From NCBI GenBank assembly GCA_944320235.1, contig CALUGQ010000027.1, forward strand, positions 62,001-126,000: a stretch of DNA of 64,000 nt. The letters are read 5' to 3'. Origin of the DNA: an uncultured Prevotella sp. (GTDB taxonomy: Bacteria; Bacteroidota; Bacteroidia; Bacteroidales; Bacteroidaceae). The notes beneath the pieces were generated by a model. That model saw nothing but the letters and a program-made list of their open reading frames with translations. It searched no databases and was not told where the DNA came from. The position numbers were made by a program, and so were the translations under genes. Of this stretch, positions 18,125-26,878 are shown in pieces (position 1 is the stretch's first letter; each line of letters begins with the position of its first letter).

Positions 18125-18757
18125 ATGCAAGAAAATAAGAGCATTCCTACATACAGGGAGATTCTCAAGGAGCGGATACTTACGGCGGCCATGACGGATT
18201 TTGCCGCGCGTGGTGTAAGGGCGGTAAAGATGGACGACATAGCCACTGCCTTGTCGATTTCCAAGCGCACCCTTTATGAGGTTTACGAAAACAAGGAAGA
18301 CCTGCTGTTTGAAGGGATAAAGAAGTACAACCAAATCAAGCAGGATGAGATGCGGCGCTTTGCCTCGGGCAACGTGAGCGTGATGGACATCATTCTCCAC
18401 TCGTTCAGGCTGACGATAGAGGGCTTCAAGAACACAAGCCCGGCTTTCTATTCAGACTTGTTGCGCTACCCGAAGATAATGAAGTATTTTGAGGAAGACA
18501 AGGAGAAAACCCAGGGGCAGTTTCTCGACTTGCTGCGCAGGGGCATAGCTGAGGGGTATTTCCGGGCTGATGTAAACTATGAGCTGGTGGTTTGCGTTTT
18601 TGACGCTCAACACAGATATGTAATGATGTCGCAGATGTACAAGATGTACTCTATGGAGGAAATTTTCTATAACATCATATTCATATCCCTGCGTGGCATC
18701 TGCACCGACAAGGGCATAAAGGTGCTCGATGAGTTTCTCCATAATTGCAAGTCATGA
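18125..18757 (+). CDS. TetR/AcrR family transcriptional regulator
   Basis: 210 residues. The N-terminal helix-turn-helix domain holds ILTAAMTDFAARGVRAVKMD and IATALSISKRTLYEVYENKE, the canonical TetR DNA-binding signature. The C-terminal helical domain should bind an unknown ligand or partner. I start at ATG 18125; upstream in-frame codons cover the promoter. Its TGA overlaps the ATG of the SGNH gene (ATGA), so regulator and envelope enzymes are made together. TetR proteins usually repress their own operon, but no inverted-repeat operator is obvious near the promoter. Confidence 0.9.
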   Translation: MQENKSIPTYREILKERILTAAMTDFAARGVRAVKMDDIATALSISKRTLYEVYENKEDLLFEGIKKYNQIKQDEMRRFASGNVSVMDIILHSFRLTIEGFKNTSPAFYSDLLRYPKIMKYFEEDKEKTQGQFLDLLRRGIAEGYFRADVNYELVVCVFDAQHRYVMMSQMYKMYSMEEIFYNIIFISLRGICTDKGIKVLDEFLHNCKS

Positions 18758-20142
18758 ACCAGTGTTCCCGTACATTTATCCTTGCCGGGCTTGTCGTGGC
18801 AATTCTCCTTGCGCTCCACTTGATGCCTACGTTGACGTTAGGCGGGGTGGAACTGCGGCACGTCAATGTGCTTAGCGACGTGCTTCCGGAGGCTTATCGC
18901 AGCGAAGAGGCCATTGACTATATCCCATCCCCCGAGCCTCCGGCACCACAGGTGGCATTTGTGGCAGACAGCTCGGCAGTGGAGATAAAGGAGACAAGGC
19001 CGCCGGGCGTGACGATGATAGATGACTACTCGGCGGGCGCCCCTGGCGGCATGGCGCATTTTTACTCGGCACTGGCCAATGTGTCCGCAATGGAGCGGCC
19101 GGTAAGGATAGCATATTACGGCGACTCGTTCATTGAGGGCGACATACTTACCTGCGACTTGCGCGAGAGCTTGCAGAATGAGTTTGGCGGCAACGGAGTG
19201 GGGTGGGTCGACTGCGGCAGCAAAGTCGCGGGGTTCCGCCGCACAGTGAAGCACCAGTTCAGCGGGTTCACAGAGTATGAGGTCGTCAAGAAACCTTACT
19301 CCCACAGCCATGAAGGCATAAGCCAGCGTTACTTTGTACCGGCAGAAGGCGCTTCGTTTTCAGTAAAGGGAACTGGTTACAGACGGCACTCTGCCAGTTG
19401 GCAGGTGGCGAGCCTGTTCTTTCGCACAGACTCATCGCTCACTGTGACTACTGCTGCCAACGGCTCGCCCGGGCGCGACATAGCAGTGGGCGCGTCGCCA
19501 TCAGTGCAGCGATTGGTCACGACGGACAGCATGCGCCAGGTAACCTATACCTTCGGCGGCATCAAGGGCCATACATATATATATGGTGCAGCCCTCGAGT
19601 CGAGGCGCGGCGTGATACTCGACAACTTCAGCATGCGCGGTTCAGCTGGCTACACCTTGGCCAGTCTGCCGCAGGCTACACTTCGGGATTTTGCCCGTCT
19701 GCGGCCTTACGACCTCATAGTATTGCACTTTGGGCTCAATGTGCTGAGCGACAAAAGCCATGCAGCAAACTACAAGGCATACGTGAAGCGTATGAAGAAG
19801 GCCGTTGACAATCTGCGTAAGGCATTCCCCGAGGCATCGATACTTATCGTTAGCATACCCGACCGCGACCAGCGTACTGCCGCAGGCATACGGACCATGA
19901 ACGGCGTGGAGTCGCTGGCGGCCTACCAAAAGGTGTTGGCATCAGAGTGCGGAGTGGCTTACTTCAACCTGTTTGAGGCCATGGGAGGCCGTGAGAGCAT
20001 GAAAGACATGGTTGACAAGGGGTGGGCTAACAAGGATTACACGCACTTGAGCTTTGCCGGCGGGCGTCATGTGGCCGGCTTGATGTATAAGTCGCTTAAG
20101 GCCGGGTTTGATAATTATAAACTGCGAAACGAAGCCAGATAA
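18754..20142 (+). CDS. Membrane-anchored SGNH/GDSL hydrolase-like protein
   Basis: 462 residues. One N-terminal membrane segment (about residues 9-29) anchors an exported domain. Block I is RIAYYGDSFIEGD with the nucleophile Ser near residue 124; a block III-like LHFGLNV follows, and block V is DYTHLSFAGG with the catalytic Asp and His. Such proteins are acyl-esterases or, beside MBOAT proteins, O-acetyltransferases that pass an acyl group to extracellular glycans. The MBOAT gene starts three bases downstream, supporting a two-protein acylation system. The start overlaps the tetR stop; an in-frame TTG at 18745 is less likely. The glycan target is unknown. Confidence 0.85.
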   Translation: MNQCSRTFILAGLVVAILLALHLMPTLTLGGVELRHVNVLSDVLPEAYRSEEAIDYIPSPEPPAPQVAFVADSSAVEIKETRPPGVTMIDDYSAGAPGGMAHFYSALANVSAMERPVRIAYYGDSFIEGDILTCDLRESLQNEFGGNGVGWVDCGSKVAGFRRTVKHQFSGFTEYEVVKKPYSHSHEGISQRYFVPAEGASFSVKGTGYRRHSASWQVASLFFRTDSSLTVTTAANGSPGRDIAVGASPSVQRLVTTDSMRQVTYTFGGIKGHTYIYGAALESRRGVILDNFSMRGSAGYTLASLPQATLRDFARLRPYDLIVLHFGLNVLSDKSHAANYKAYVKRMKKAVDNLRKAFPEASILIVSIPDRDQRTAAGIRTMNGVESLAAYQKVLASECGVAYFNLFEAMGGRESMKDMVDKGWANKDYTHLSFAGGRHVAGLMYKSLKAGFDNYKLRNEAR

Positions 20143-20145
20143 CCG

Positions 20146-21633
20146 ATGTTTGACTCTTTGATTGACATTTTAAAGTACAATCCCGATGAGCCTTTGATAT
20201 TCAGCAGCGGGCTGTTCCTGTTTCTGTTCCTTGGCTTTTCGTTCGTTTACATGCTGTTGCAAAGGCAGCGCACATTGCGGCTGTTGTTTGTCACAGCGTT
20301 TTCTTACTATTTTTACTATAAGAGCAGTGGCCTGTATTTCGTGCTGCTGGCCATAGTCACCGTGAGCGACTACCTGATTGCGGCAGCGATATGGAATTAC
20401 AGGCAGCGGCATCCTGGGCGCAGGCTTGTGCCTAAGTTGCTTGTAGGGCTGAGCCTCTGCGTGGGGCTTGGCATGCTGGGCTATTTCAAATATACGAACT
20501 TCTTTGCTGGCATGATAGCCCAGATGATAGGGAGCAACTTCCAGCCATGGGATATATTCCTGCCAGTGGGCATCAGCTTTTTCACGTTCCAGAGCCTTAG
20601 TTATACAATAGATGTATACCGTGGAGAGCTTAAGCCGCTGCCTTCACTGCTCGATTATGCATTCTTCGTGTCGTTTTTCCCTCAACTTGTGGCAGGCCCC
20701 ATTGTCAGGGCGCGCGATTTTGCGCCGCAAATAAGGCATCCGCTAGTGGTGACGCAGGAAATGTTCGCGCGTGGAGTTTTTCTCATAACCATCGGATTGT
20801 TCAAGAAGGCCGTGATCAGTGATTACATAAGTCTCAACTTTGTTGACCGCATATTCGATAACCCCAGGCTGTACAGCGGAGTGGAGAACTTGTTGGGGCT
20901 ATATGGCTATGCCCTGCAAATATATTGCGACTTCAGTGGATACAGTGACATGGCCATAGGCCTGGCGTTGCTCCTGGGCTTCCATTTCCCGATGAACTTC
21001 AATGCACCATATGTCAGCTGCAGCATAACCGAGTTCTGGAGGCGGTGGCACATATCGTTGTCAACGTGGATTCGCGACTATATCTATATCTCGATGGGCG
21101 GCAACCGCAAAGGCAAGATGCGTACATACATAAACCTGATGGTAACCATGCTTCTTGGAGGCTTGTGGCATGGTGCAAGCCTGAACTTCGTTGCTTGGGG
21201 TGGCATGCACGGACTGGCCTTGGCTGCGCATAAGTATTTCAAGGGCGAAGTGCTGCATCATGGCAGGAATTACCGTTCGCACGGATGGAAAAAGGTAGCG
21301 GCAGGCCTGCTGACATTCCATTTTGTGTGTTTTACTTGGATATTTTTCCGAAACGGAACTTTTGAGGCCAGCTGGGTGATGTTGCAGCAGATATTCACCG
21401 ATTTCCACCCCGAGCTGCTGCCGCAGGTCGTAAGCAGCTACAAGTATGTGTTTATGCTGATAGCATTTGGCTACATCACGCATTTCATTCCCGATTCATG
21501 GCAAGAGCGTATGATATGGTGTCTGAAGAAAGGCAATGTCGTGATTGACGCTTTGTTGATAACTGCGGTTATATATATAGTAATACAGGTGAAGAGCAGC
21601 ACCATACAGCCGTTCATCTATTTCCAGTTCTGA
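20146..21633 (+). CDS. MBOAT family membrane O-acyltransferase
   Basis: 495 residues with about ten hydrophobic segments, related to AlgI, DltB and PatA. Family marks: FLPVGISFFTFQSLSYTIDVYRG (cut here as the conserved cytosolic loop start), FFPQLVAGPI, DFSGYSDMAIG, FWRRWHISLSTWIRDY and GGLWHGAS with the conserved His at about residue 342. It moves acyl groups across the inner membrane for transfer to a cell-envelope polymer. The SGNH protein directly upstream is the likely periplasmic partner that completes the transfer. The transcript ends at the 23-bp inverted repeat at 21649. Confidence 0.93.
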   Translation: MFDSLIDILKYNPDEPLIFSSGLFLFLFLGFSFVYMLLQRQRTLRLLFVTAFSYYFYYKSSGLYFVLLAIVTVSDYLIAAAIWNYRQRHPGRRLVPKLLVGLSLCVGLGMLGYFKYTNFFAGMIAQMIGSNFQPWDIFLPVGISFFTFQSLSYTIDVYRGELKPLPSLLDYAFFVSFFPQLVAGPIVRARDFAPQIRHPLVVTQEMFARGVFLITIGLFKKAVISDYISLNFVDRIFDNPRLYSGVENLLGLYGYALQIYCDFSGYSDMAIGLALLLGFHFPMNFNAPYVSCSITEFWRRWHISLSTWIRDYIYISMGGNRKGKMRTYINLMVTMLLGGLWHGASLNFVAWGGMHGLALAAHKYFKGEVLHHGRNYRSHGWKKVAAGLLTFHFVCFTWIFFRNGTFEASWVMLQQIFTDFHPELLPQVVSSYKYVFMLIAFGYITHFIPDSWQERMIWCLKKGNVVIDALLITAVIYIVIQVKSSTIQPFIYFQF

Positions 21634-21648
21634 AATGATTGTCGGCGA

Positions 21649-21703
21649 CATGACAAAGGCCGGCTTGCAAGCATGGAATACTTGCAAGCCGGCCTTTGTC
21701 ATG
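21649..21703. terminator. Bidirectional terminator, 23-bp perfect inverted repeat
   Basis: Arms 21649-21671 and 21681-21703 are perfectly complementary, loop of nine bases. It lies between the convergent MBOAT and DUF4301 genes. There is no U-tract on either side, so termination would rely on the very long stem. Confidence 0.8.
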
Positions 21704-21755
21704 ACGGTTGCCGTGGGCAGCCCCTCAAATGAGCGGCAGGAAAGGCAAACCCGTT

Positions 21756-23273
21756 TTATTGGTGCTGTTCGCGGAGCAGGTCGTTTACGGTCTTGACGGG
21801 GTTGAATGTTGACAATGGGACTTCAACGAACACTGTGTTCCAATTGCTCATCGCCCCGTTCCACAGCCCTGGCAGTTCCAGTGCTTTCAGCTCCTTGCCG
21901 TTTTTGCTCTTGTTGCTTATGAAGCCGGTCGTCTTGTCAACGTATTGTGGAAGGTTGAAAGGCTGGCCTTTGTAGTCTTTAATGGCGCAAACCAGGTCTA
22001 CAGGGTTGAAGTGAGTTCCCTTGGTGAACATATCCATGTATTCCTTGTTGCTCTTGTCAATCTGGCTGCTTTCGAGGATTTGCAAGCTGACAGTGCCGTC
22101 CTGGTTGTAAGTGAGGAATGGGCCTCCGCCAGGTTCGCCTACGTTTTTCACCACGCCGCAGACCCTAATCGGCCTGTTGAGCTTGGACTTGAGGTAGATG
22201 ACCAGTTCAGCGTCTTCAAGGTGCTTTATGTCGGCTTTGCGGCAGCACAAATCCTGCTGTACGAAACGAATGATGTCTTCCAGCTGTTCGTGTGTGTAGT
22301 TGCCCGTTTCGAGCAACTGCAGGTATGAGAACACCTTGTCTTGCAGGCTTACAAGCACTCCGGCAATGGCTTGCTTGTATTCAACAGTGTCAGCCTTGAG
22401 CCTGTCGGGAACAACATTGTCGATGTTCTTGATGAAAACTATATCTGCGTCAATTTCATTGAGGTTCTCTATGAGGGCACCGTGGCCGCCTGGGCGGAAC
22501 AGCAGTCTGCCGTCTTCGGTCCTGAATGGTGTGTTGTCTGGGTTGGCTGCTATCGTGTCCGTGCTTGGTTTCTGTTCAGAGAAAGTTATGTCATAGTCAA
22601 TGCCAAACTTGTTTTTATAATAGCATTCCTTGTCGGCAACCATTTGCTTGAACAGCGGCATATGCTCGTGGCTGACGGTGAAATGGATTGACGACTTGCC
22701 TTTGCTGGCTGCATAAAGTGCTCCCTCAACCAGGTGCTCTTCCATTGGTGTCCTCGCTCCATCCTCGTATTTGTGGAACAAGAGCAGGCCTTTGGGCAGT
22801 TGGCCATAATTGAGGCCTTTGTCTTCAAGCAGGTTGGCAACCACGGCCTTGTAGTTGCCTTCGGCAATGAGCTGGTTTATGTCTTTGCCTTCGTTTTTTA
22901 CGCAAGTAGCATCAAGTGTGTCGTGGAAAGCAAATTTATTTATTCCGTCGAAGAATCGTTTCTCGAAGTCGGTCTGCGGAGTGTCATAGTCGGCCTTGAG
23001 GAAGGCAAACAAGTCTTTGAACATCCTGCTGGCTGCTCCTGAGGCAGGAACAAACTTCACGATTTTCTTGCCTGTTGCCTTGTATTTCTCCCATGCAGAC
23101 TCGTATTCCTTGCATTTGTCTTTGTCTAACGCAATTATGCCTTTCCCGATGCTGGCAGCAGCCTCGAGCTTCAAAAATGGGAATCCGGTCTTGAATTCTT
23201 CAAGTTGGGTGTTGATTTGTTCTTCAGTAATGCCTTTCGCGGCAATTTGTTTCAGGTCTTCTTGTGATAACAT
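21756..23273 (-). CDS. DUF4301 family protein, nucleotidyltransferase-like
   Basis: 505 residues, cytoplasmic. The family is common in Bacteroidota and has no assigned function. FVPASGAASRMFKDL near residue 75 resembles the nucleotide-binding loop of sugar-1-phosphate nucleotidyltransferases, and RPGGHGALIENLNEIDADIV followed by FIKNIDNV resembles the PxGxG and NIDN region of UDP-sugar pyrophosphorylases. RPIRVCGVVKNVGEPGGGPF is another conserved-looking block. I infer an NDP-sugar pyrophosphorylase-like enzyme, but no substrate can be named. It is single on its strand, divergent from the RelA/SpoT gene and bounded by the inverted repeat at 21649. Confidence 0.8.
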   Translation of the reverse strand: MLSQEDLKQIAAKGITEEQINTQLEEFKTGFPFLKLEAAASIGKGIIALDKDKCKEYESAWEKYKATGKKIVKFVPASGAASRMFKDLFAFLKADYDTPQTDFEKRFFDGINKFAFHDTLDATCVKNEGKDINQLIAEGNYKAVVANLLEDKGLNYGQLPKGLLLFHKYEDGARTPMEEHLVEGALYAASKGKSSIHFTVSHEHMPLFKQMVADKECYYKNKFGIDYDITFSEQKPSTDTIAANPDNTPFRTEDGRLLFRPGGHGALIENLNEIDADIVFIKNIDNVVPDRLKADTVEYKQAIAGVLVSLQDKVFSYLQLLETGNYTHEQLEDIIRFVQQDLCCRKADIKHLEDAELVIYLKSKLNRPIRVCGVVKNVGEPGGGPFLTYNQDGTVSLQILESSQIDKSNKEYMDMFTKGTHFNPVDLVCAIKDYKGQPFNLPQYVDKTTGFISNKSKNGKELKALELPGLWNGAMSNWNTVFVEVPLSTFNPVKTVNDLLREQHQ

Positions 23274-23352
23274 AAAAGTAGTTTTTAGAAGTTATTTCGT
23301 CACAAATTTACTAACTTTTTGCGGAAAACCGATAATAATAGGATAAAAGTTG

Positions 23353-23360
23353 TACCTTTG
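23353..23360 (+). promoter_or_regulatory. -7 element before the RelA/SpoT gene
   Basis: TACCTTTG at 23353-23360; no TTG at 19-21 bases upstream, so a weak or activated promoter. A second -7 (TAAATTTG, 23310-23303) on the minus strand may serve the DUF4301 gene. Confidence 0.45.
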
Positions 23361-23390
23361 CAATGATATATTAACACACAAAGGATTATT

Positions 23391-25598
23391 ATGGCTGATA
23401 AACTGGAATTTACTCCGCAGGAAAGGGAAAGCACATTGCAAATATATGCCAAGCTTAAGGAAAAGGTTGGCTCTTCTTTGTTGCCTGGTGACGAGGATAA
23501 GATGAGGGGGCGCCTGTTGGCTTCAATAGAGCAAAGCCTTGTTGGGCGTGACGTGTTCGGCCTGAACCCAATATTATTTGGTTTCCAGACAGCCATGATA
23601 GTCGTGGATGAGATAGGGCTTAGGCGTGATGCCGTGTTGGCCATATTGCTGCATCCGAGTGTTGCCAATGGCTATGTTTCGATAGATGAGGTAAATGCCC
23701 AGTTTGGAGAGTCGGTGGCACGCATACTTCACGGCTTGGAGCGCATAGCTGAACTTTATTCAAGGAAACCCGTTGTAGAGAGTGAGAATTTCAGGAACTT
23801 GCTATTGTCTTTTGCTGAAGATATGCGTGTAATCCTGATAATGATAGCCGACAGGGTGAACCTCATGAGGCAGATACGTGACACGGACAACGTAGAGGCG
23901 AAGATGCGTGTTTCGGAGGAGGCCGCCTACTTGTATGCTCCGTTGGCCCATAAGCTAGGGCTTTACAAACTAAAGAGCGAACTGGAGGATTTGTCACTAA
24001 AATACCTTGAGCACGACGCTTATTATATGATCAAAGAAAAACTGAACGCAACAAAGCAGGCGCGAGATGCGTATATAAGCAGGTTTATTGAGCCGATAGA
24101 GAAACGCTTGGCAGAGGCCGGTCTGCGCTTCCACATGAAAGGGCGTACCAAGAGCATCCACTCGATATGGCAGAAGATGAAGAAGCAAAAATGTGGCTTT
24201 GAGGGAATTTATGACTTGTTTGCCATTCGCATAATTCTGGATTCTCCGCTTGACAGTGAGAAGATGCAATGCTGGCAGGCTTATTCAATAGTAACCGATA
24301 TGTACCAGCCTAACCCCAAGCGGCTGCGCGATTGGCTTTCTGTGCCGAAGTCGAATGGTTACGAGAGCCTTCATATTACAGTGCTCGGCCCGGAGAAGAA
24401 GTGGGTGGAGGTGCAGATACGCACAGAGCGTATGGACGAGATTGCTGAGCGAGGGGTGGCGGCTCACTGGCGGTATAAAGGAGTCAAGGGCGAGAGTGGC
24501 CTCGATGAGTGGTTAGCCAACATCCGCAATATTCTTGAAGCCAATGACGATTTGCAAGTGATGGACCAGTTCAAGATGGATTTGTATGAGGATGAGGTGT
24601 TTGTCTTTACTCCCAAGGGCGACTTGCTTAAGTTCCCGAAAGGAGCCACCGTGCTCGACTTTGCCTATCATATACATTCGAAAGTAGGGAGCAGCTGTGT
24701 CGGAGCGCGCATCAATAACAAGATTGTGACGCTGAGAGAAGAACTGCATAGCGGAGACCAGGTAGAGGTATTGACTTCAAGTACACAAAAGCCTAAGCAG
24801 GCGTGGCTTAATATCGTTAAGACTTCGCGAGCTAAGGCGAAGGTTCGCTTGGCGTTGAAAGAGACGCAAGTCAAAGAGGGGCAGTATGCTAAAGAGGTGA
24901 TAGAACGGAAGTTCAAGAACAGAAAAATAGAACTGGACGAGTCTATGATGGCTCGCTTGATTAAGAAGTTAGGCTTTAAGGAGGTTAGTGACTTCTATAA
25001 GCAGATAGCCGATGGCGAGCTCGATACCAACGAGGTAATTGACAAGTATTTGGAAATCCAGGCGAAAGAGGCTGGCACAGGAGTGGAACAACCAGCCCGG
25101 AGTGCTGAGGAGTTTAACTTCAAAGCCACAGAGGGGATGGCGCTAGGCAATGATGATGTGCTTGTCATTGACCGTAACTTGAAGGGAATCGATTATCAGT
25201 TGGCACGTTGTTGCCAGCCGATTTACGGAGATGATGTGTTTGGTTTCGTTTCCGTAAATGGCGGAATAAGAATCCATCGCATGGATTGCCCGAATGCTCC
25301 AGAATTACGTAAGCGCTTTGGCTACCGTATTGTTAAGGCGAGATGGAGTGGCAAAGGGGCTTCGAAGTATTCAATCACGCTGCGGGTGATAGGTAATGAC
25401 GATATCGGTATCGTCAACAACTTGACCAGCATAATAAGCAAGGACGAGAAGTTGACATTGCGTTCAATAAGCATTGACAGTAACGACGGATTGTTCCGTG
25501 GTAATCTTGTTGTCATGCTGGAGGACACGTCTCGGTTGGAGGCCTTGATTAAAAGGTTGCGCACGGTCAAGGGGGTAAAGCATGTTGAAAGAATATAA
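23391..25598 (+). CDS. RelA/SpoT homologue, probable (p)ppGpp synthetase with degenerate hydrolase domain
   Basis: 735 residues. Order: HD-type hydrolase region (~1-190), synthetase (~235-345, GRTKSIHSIWQKM and PKSNGYESLHITVLG), TGS (~385-450, VFVFTPKGDLLKFPKGATVL), zinc-finger-like region with RCCQPI and HRMDC, and a C-terminal ACT domain. In the hydrolase region the expected HD is HP (LLHPS, residues 86-89) and the first ligand His is replaced (GLNPILFGF); only DRVNLMR looks intact. So ppGpp hydrolysis is probably lost, and the protein makes the alarmone. The synthetase motif RLRD is charged like that of bifunctional enzymes rather than the acidic motif of RelA. Confidence 0.93.
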   Translation: MADKLEFTPQERESTLQIYAKLKEKVGSSLLPGDEDKMRGRLLASIEQSLVGRDVFGLNPILFGFQTAMIVVDEIGLRRDAVLAILLHPSVANGYVSIDEVNAQFGESVARILHGLERIAELYSRKPVVESENFRNLLLSFAEDMRVILIMIADRVNLMRQIRDTDNVEAKMRVSEEAAYLYAPLAHKLGLYKLKSELEDLSLKYLEHDAYYMIKEKLNATKQARDAYISRFIEPIEKRLAEAGLRFHMKGRTKSIHSIWQKMKKQKCGFEGIYDLFAIRIILDSPLDSEKMQCWQAYSIVTDMYQPNPKRLRDWLSVPKSNGYESLHITVLGPEKKWVEVQIRTERMDEIAERGVAAHWRYKGVKGESGLDEWLANIRNILEANDDLQVMDQFKMDLYEDEVFVFTPKGDLLKFPKGATVLDFAYHIHSKVGSSCVGARINNKIVTLREELHSGDQVEVLTSSTQKPKQAWLNIVKTSRAKAKVRLALKETQVKEGQYAKEVIERKFKNRKIELDESMMARLIKKLGFKEVSDFYKQIADGELDTNEVIDKYLEIQAKEAGTGVEQPARSAEEFNFKATEGMALGNDDVLVIDRNLKGIDYQLARCCQPIYGDDVFGFVSVNGGIRIHRMDCPNAPELRKRFGYRIVKARWSGKGASKYSITLRVIGNDDIGIVNNLTSIISKDEKLTLRSISIDSNDGLFRGNLVVMLEDTSRLEALIKRLRTVKGVKHVERI

Positions 25599-25657
25599 GG
25601 AGTGACCATGTCGTGATGTCGATTTGTGCAAAAGGCATGGCTGACTTGCCTATTGCG

Positions 25658-26419
25658 CTATCGACCGACGGTAATGGTTTGTTGCCCGAGAATCAAGTCC
25701 TTGACGGCCTCGCCACCCATGATTATTCCTGCTGCGGCCGGTACGAATGCGTTGCTGGCAGGGATGGCACGTTTGCCGTTAGGCGTGCTGTCTCTGTCTG
25801 TGTCTGCAATGTCATCATTGGGAAACGGTTTTATCGGAGGTTCTTCGCTACAGACAACCTTAAGCTTCTTGATCCCAGCTTCCTTGAGTTTTTTCCTCAT
25901 GATTTTAGCTATTGGATCCATCTTTGTTTTAAAGATATCCATTACCTTGAAAGCCGTAGGGTCCATTTTGTTGGCCGCACCCATTGAGCTTATTATGGGT
26001 ATGCCTTGTTCTGTGCATCGCTTGATTAGTTCCTGTTTGGCTGCCATTGTGTCAATGCAGTCAAGCACATAGTCGTATTGCGTTAAGTCAATGCTGTCTG
26101 CATTGGAAGGTAGGTAAAACATGATATGTTTTTTGACAACACAGTCAGGATTTATGTCCAATATGCGCTTTTCAGCAACATCTACCTTGTATTGTCCGAC
26201 TGTACTCATTAACGCATAAATCTGCCTGTTTATATTGGATAGGCTTACGCGGTCGTTGTCAAACAAGTCAAGTTTCCCAATGCCGCTGCGTACCAATACT
26301 TCAATGGCATAGCCTCCGACACCGCCAATGCCAAATACTGCTACATGGCTATTGGCCAGTCGTTGTATGGCCTCTAAGCCAAGCAGTGCTTTTGTCCTGC
26401 TTATCGTTCCGTCCTCCAT
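25658..26419 (-). CDS. tcdA: tRNA threonylcarbamoyladenosine dehydratase
   Basis: 253 residues, E1-like fold. It converts t6A at position 37 of ANN-decoding tRNAs to the cyclic ct6A form using ATP. Visible: nucleotide-binding VAVFGIGGVGGYAIEVLVRS, LFDNDRVSLSNINRQ with the adenylation Arg, YDYVLDCIDTM, and the C-terminal AAAGIIMGGEAVKDL. The length fits CsdL/TcdA proteins of Bacteroidota. It lies just downstream of a tRNA cluster on the same strand but behind a terminator, so the link is probably only proximity. Confidence 0.92.
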   Translation of the reverse strand: MEDGTISRTKALLGLEAIQRLANSHVAVFGIGGVGGYAIEVLVRSGIGKLDLFDNDRVSLSNINRQIYALMSTVGQYKVDVAEKRILDINPDCVVKKHIMFYLPSNADSIDLTQYDYVLDCIDTMAAKQELIKRCTEQGIPIISSMGAANKMDPTAFKVMDIFKTKMDPIAKIMRKKLKEAGIKKLKVVCSEEPPIKPFPNDDIADTDRDSTPNGKRAIPASNAFVPAAAGIIMGGEAVKDLILGQQTITVGR

Positions 26420-26435
26420 AGGTAATTATCATGGA

Positions 26436-26471
26436 ATAAAAAAAGAGTCCGGGTTATTTCTCCGAACTCTT
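26436..26471 (-). terminator. Terminator after the tRNA-Glu pair
   Basis: On the minus strand AAGAGTTCGG pairs with CCGGACTCTT (10 bp, one G-U), then a run of T (plus-strand A-run at 26437-26444). It closes the tRNA transcript before tcdA. Confidence 0.8.
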
Positions 26472-26475
26472 CATG

Positions 26476-26547
26476 TAGTGGATAGGGGAATCGAACCCCT
26501 ATGCCAAGATTGAGAATCTTGTATCCTAACCATTAGATGAATCCACC
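26476..26547 (-). tRNA. tRNA-Glu (anticodon CUC), copy 2
   Basis: 72 bases. Acceptor GGTGGAT pairs with ATCCACT. The anticodon arm is CAAGA-TTCTCAA-TCTTG, anticodon CTC reading GAG. The T arm GGGGTTCGATTCCCC is intact; CCA is not encoded. Identical to the copy at 26597-26668. Confidence 0.95.
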
Positions 26548-26596
26548 ATTAAGCCTGTTTAAAAGAAAAAGAGTCCACTGTTAATGGGCTCAAATG

Positions 26597-26668
26597 TAGT
26601 GGATAGGGGAATCGAACCCCTATGCCAAGATTGAGAATCTTGTATCCTAACCATTAGATGAATCCACC
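26597..26668 (-). tRNA. tRNA-Glu (anticodon CUC), copy 1
   Basis: 72 bases, identical to the downstream copy. It is followed by a decayed version of the same terminator (GAGCCC...GGACTC then TTTTTCTTTT), so the duplicated unit was tRNA plus terminator. Confidence 0.95.
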
Positions 26669-26684
26669 GCACTTTTAAATCTCG

Positions 26685-26772
26685 CGGAAGCTGGGGGATT
26701 CGAACCCCCGGTACGATAAACTCGCACGGCAGTTTAGCAAACTGCTGGTTTCAGCCACTCACCCAAACTTCC
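26685..26772 (-). tRNA. tRNA-Ser (anticodon GCU)
   Basis: 88 bases with the long variable arm of a class II tRNA. Acceptor GGAAGTT/AGCTTCC with discriminator G. Anticodon arm GCAGT-TTGCTAA-ACTGC, anticodon GCT for AGC/AGU codons. First tRNA of the three-gene cluster. Confidence 0.95.
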
Positions 26773-26878
26773 TTAAGACCTTTCTTTCAGGCATCTTCTC
26801 TCAAATGCGATGCAAAGGTACTGCTTTTATTTCACTCCACCAAACTTTTTCTAATTTATTTTACAAATGAAAGGGCGA

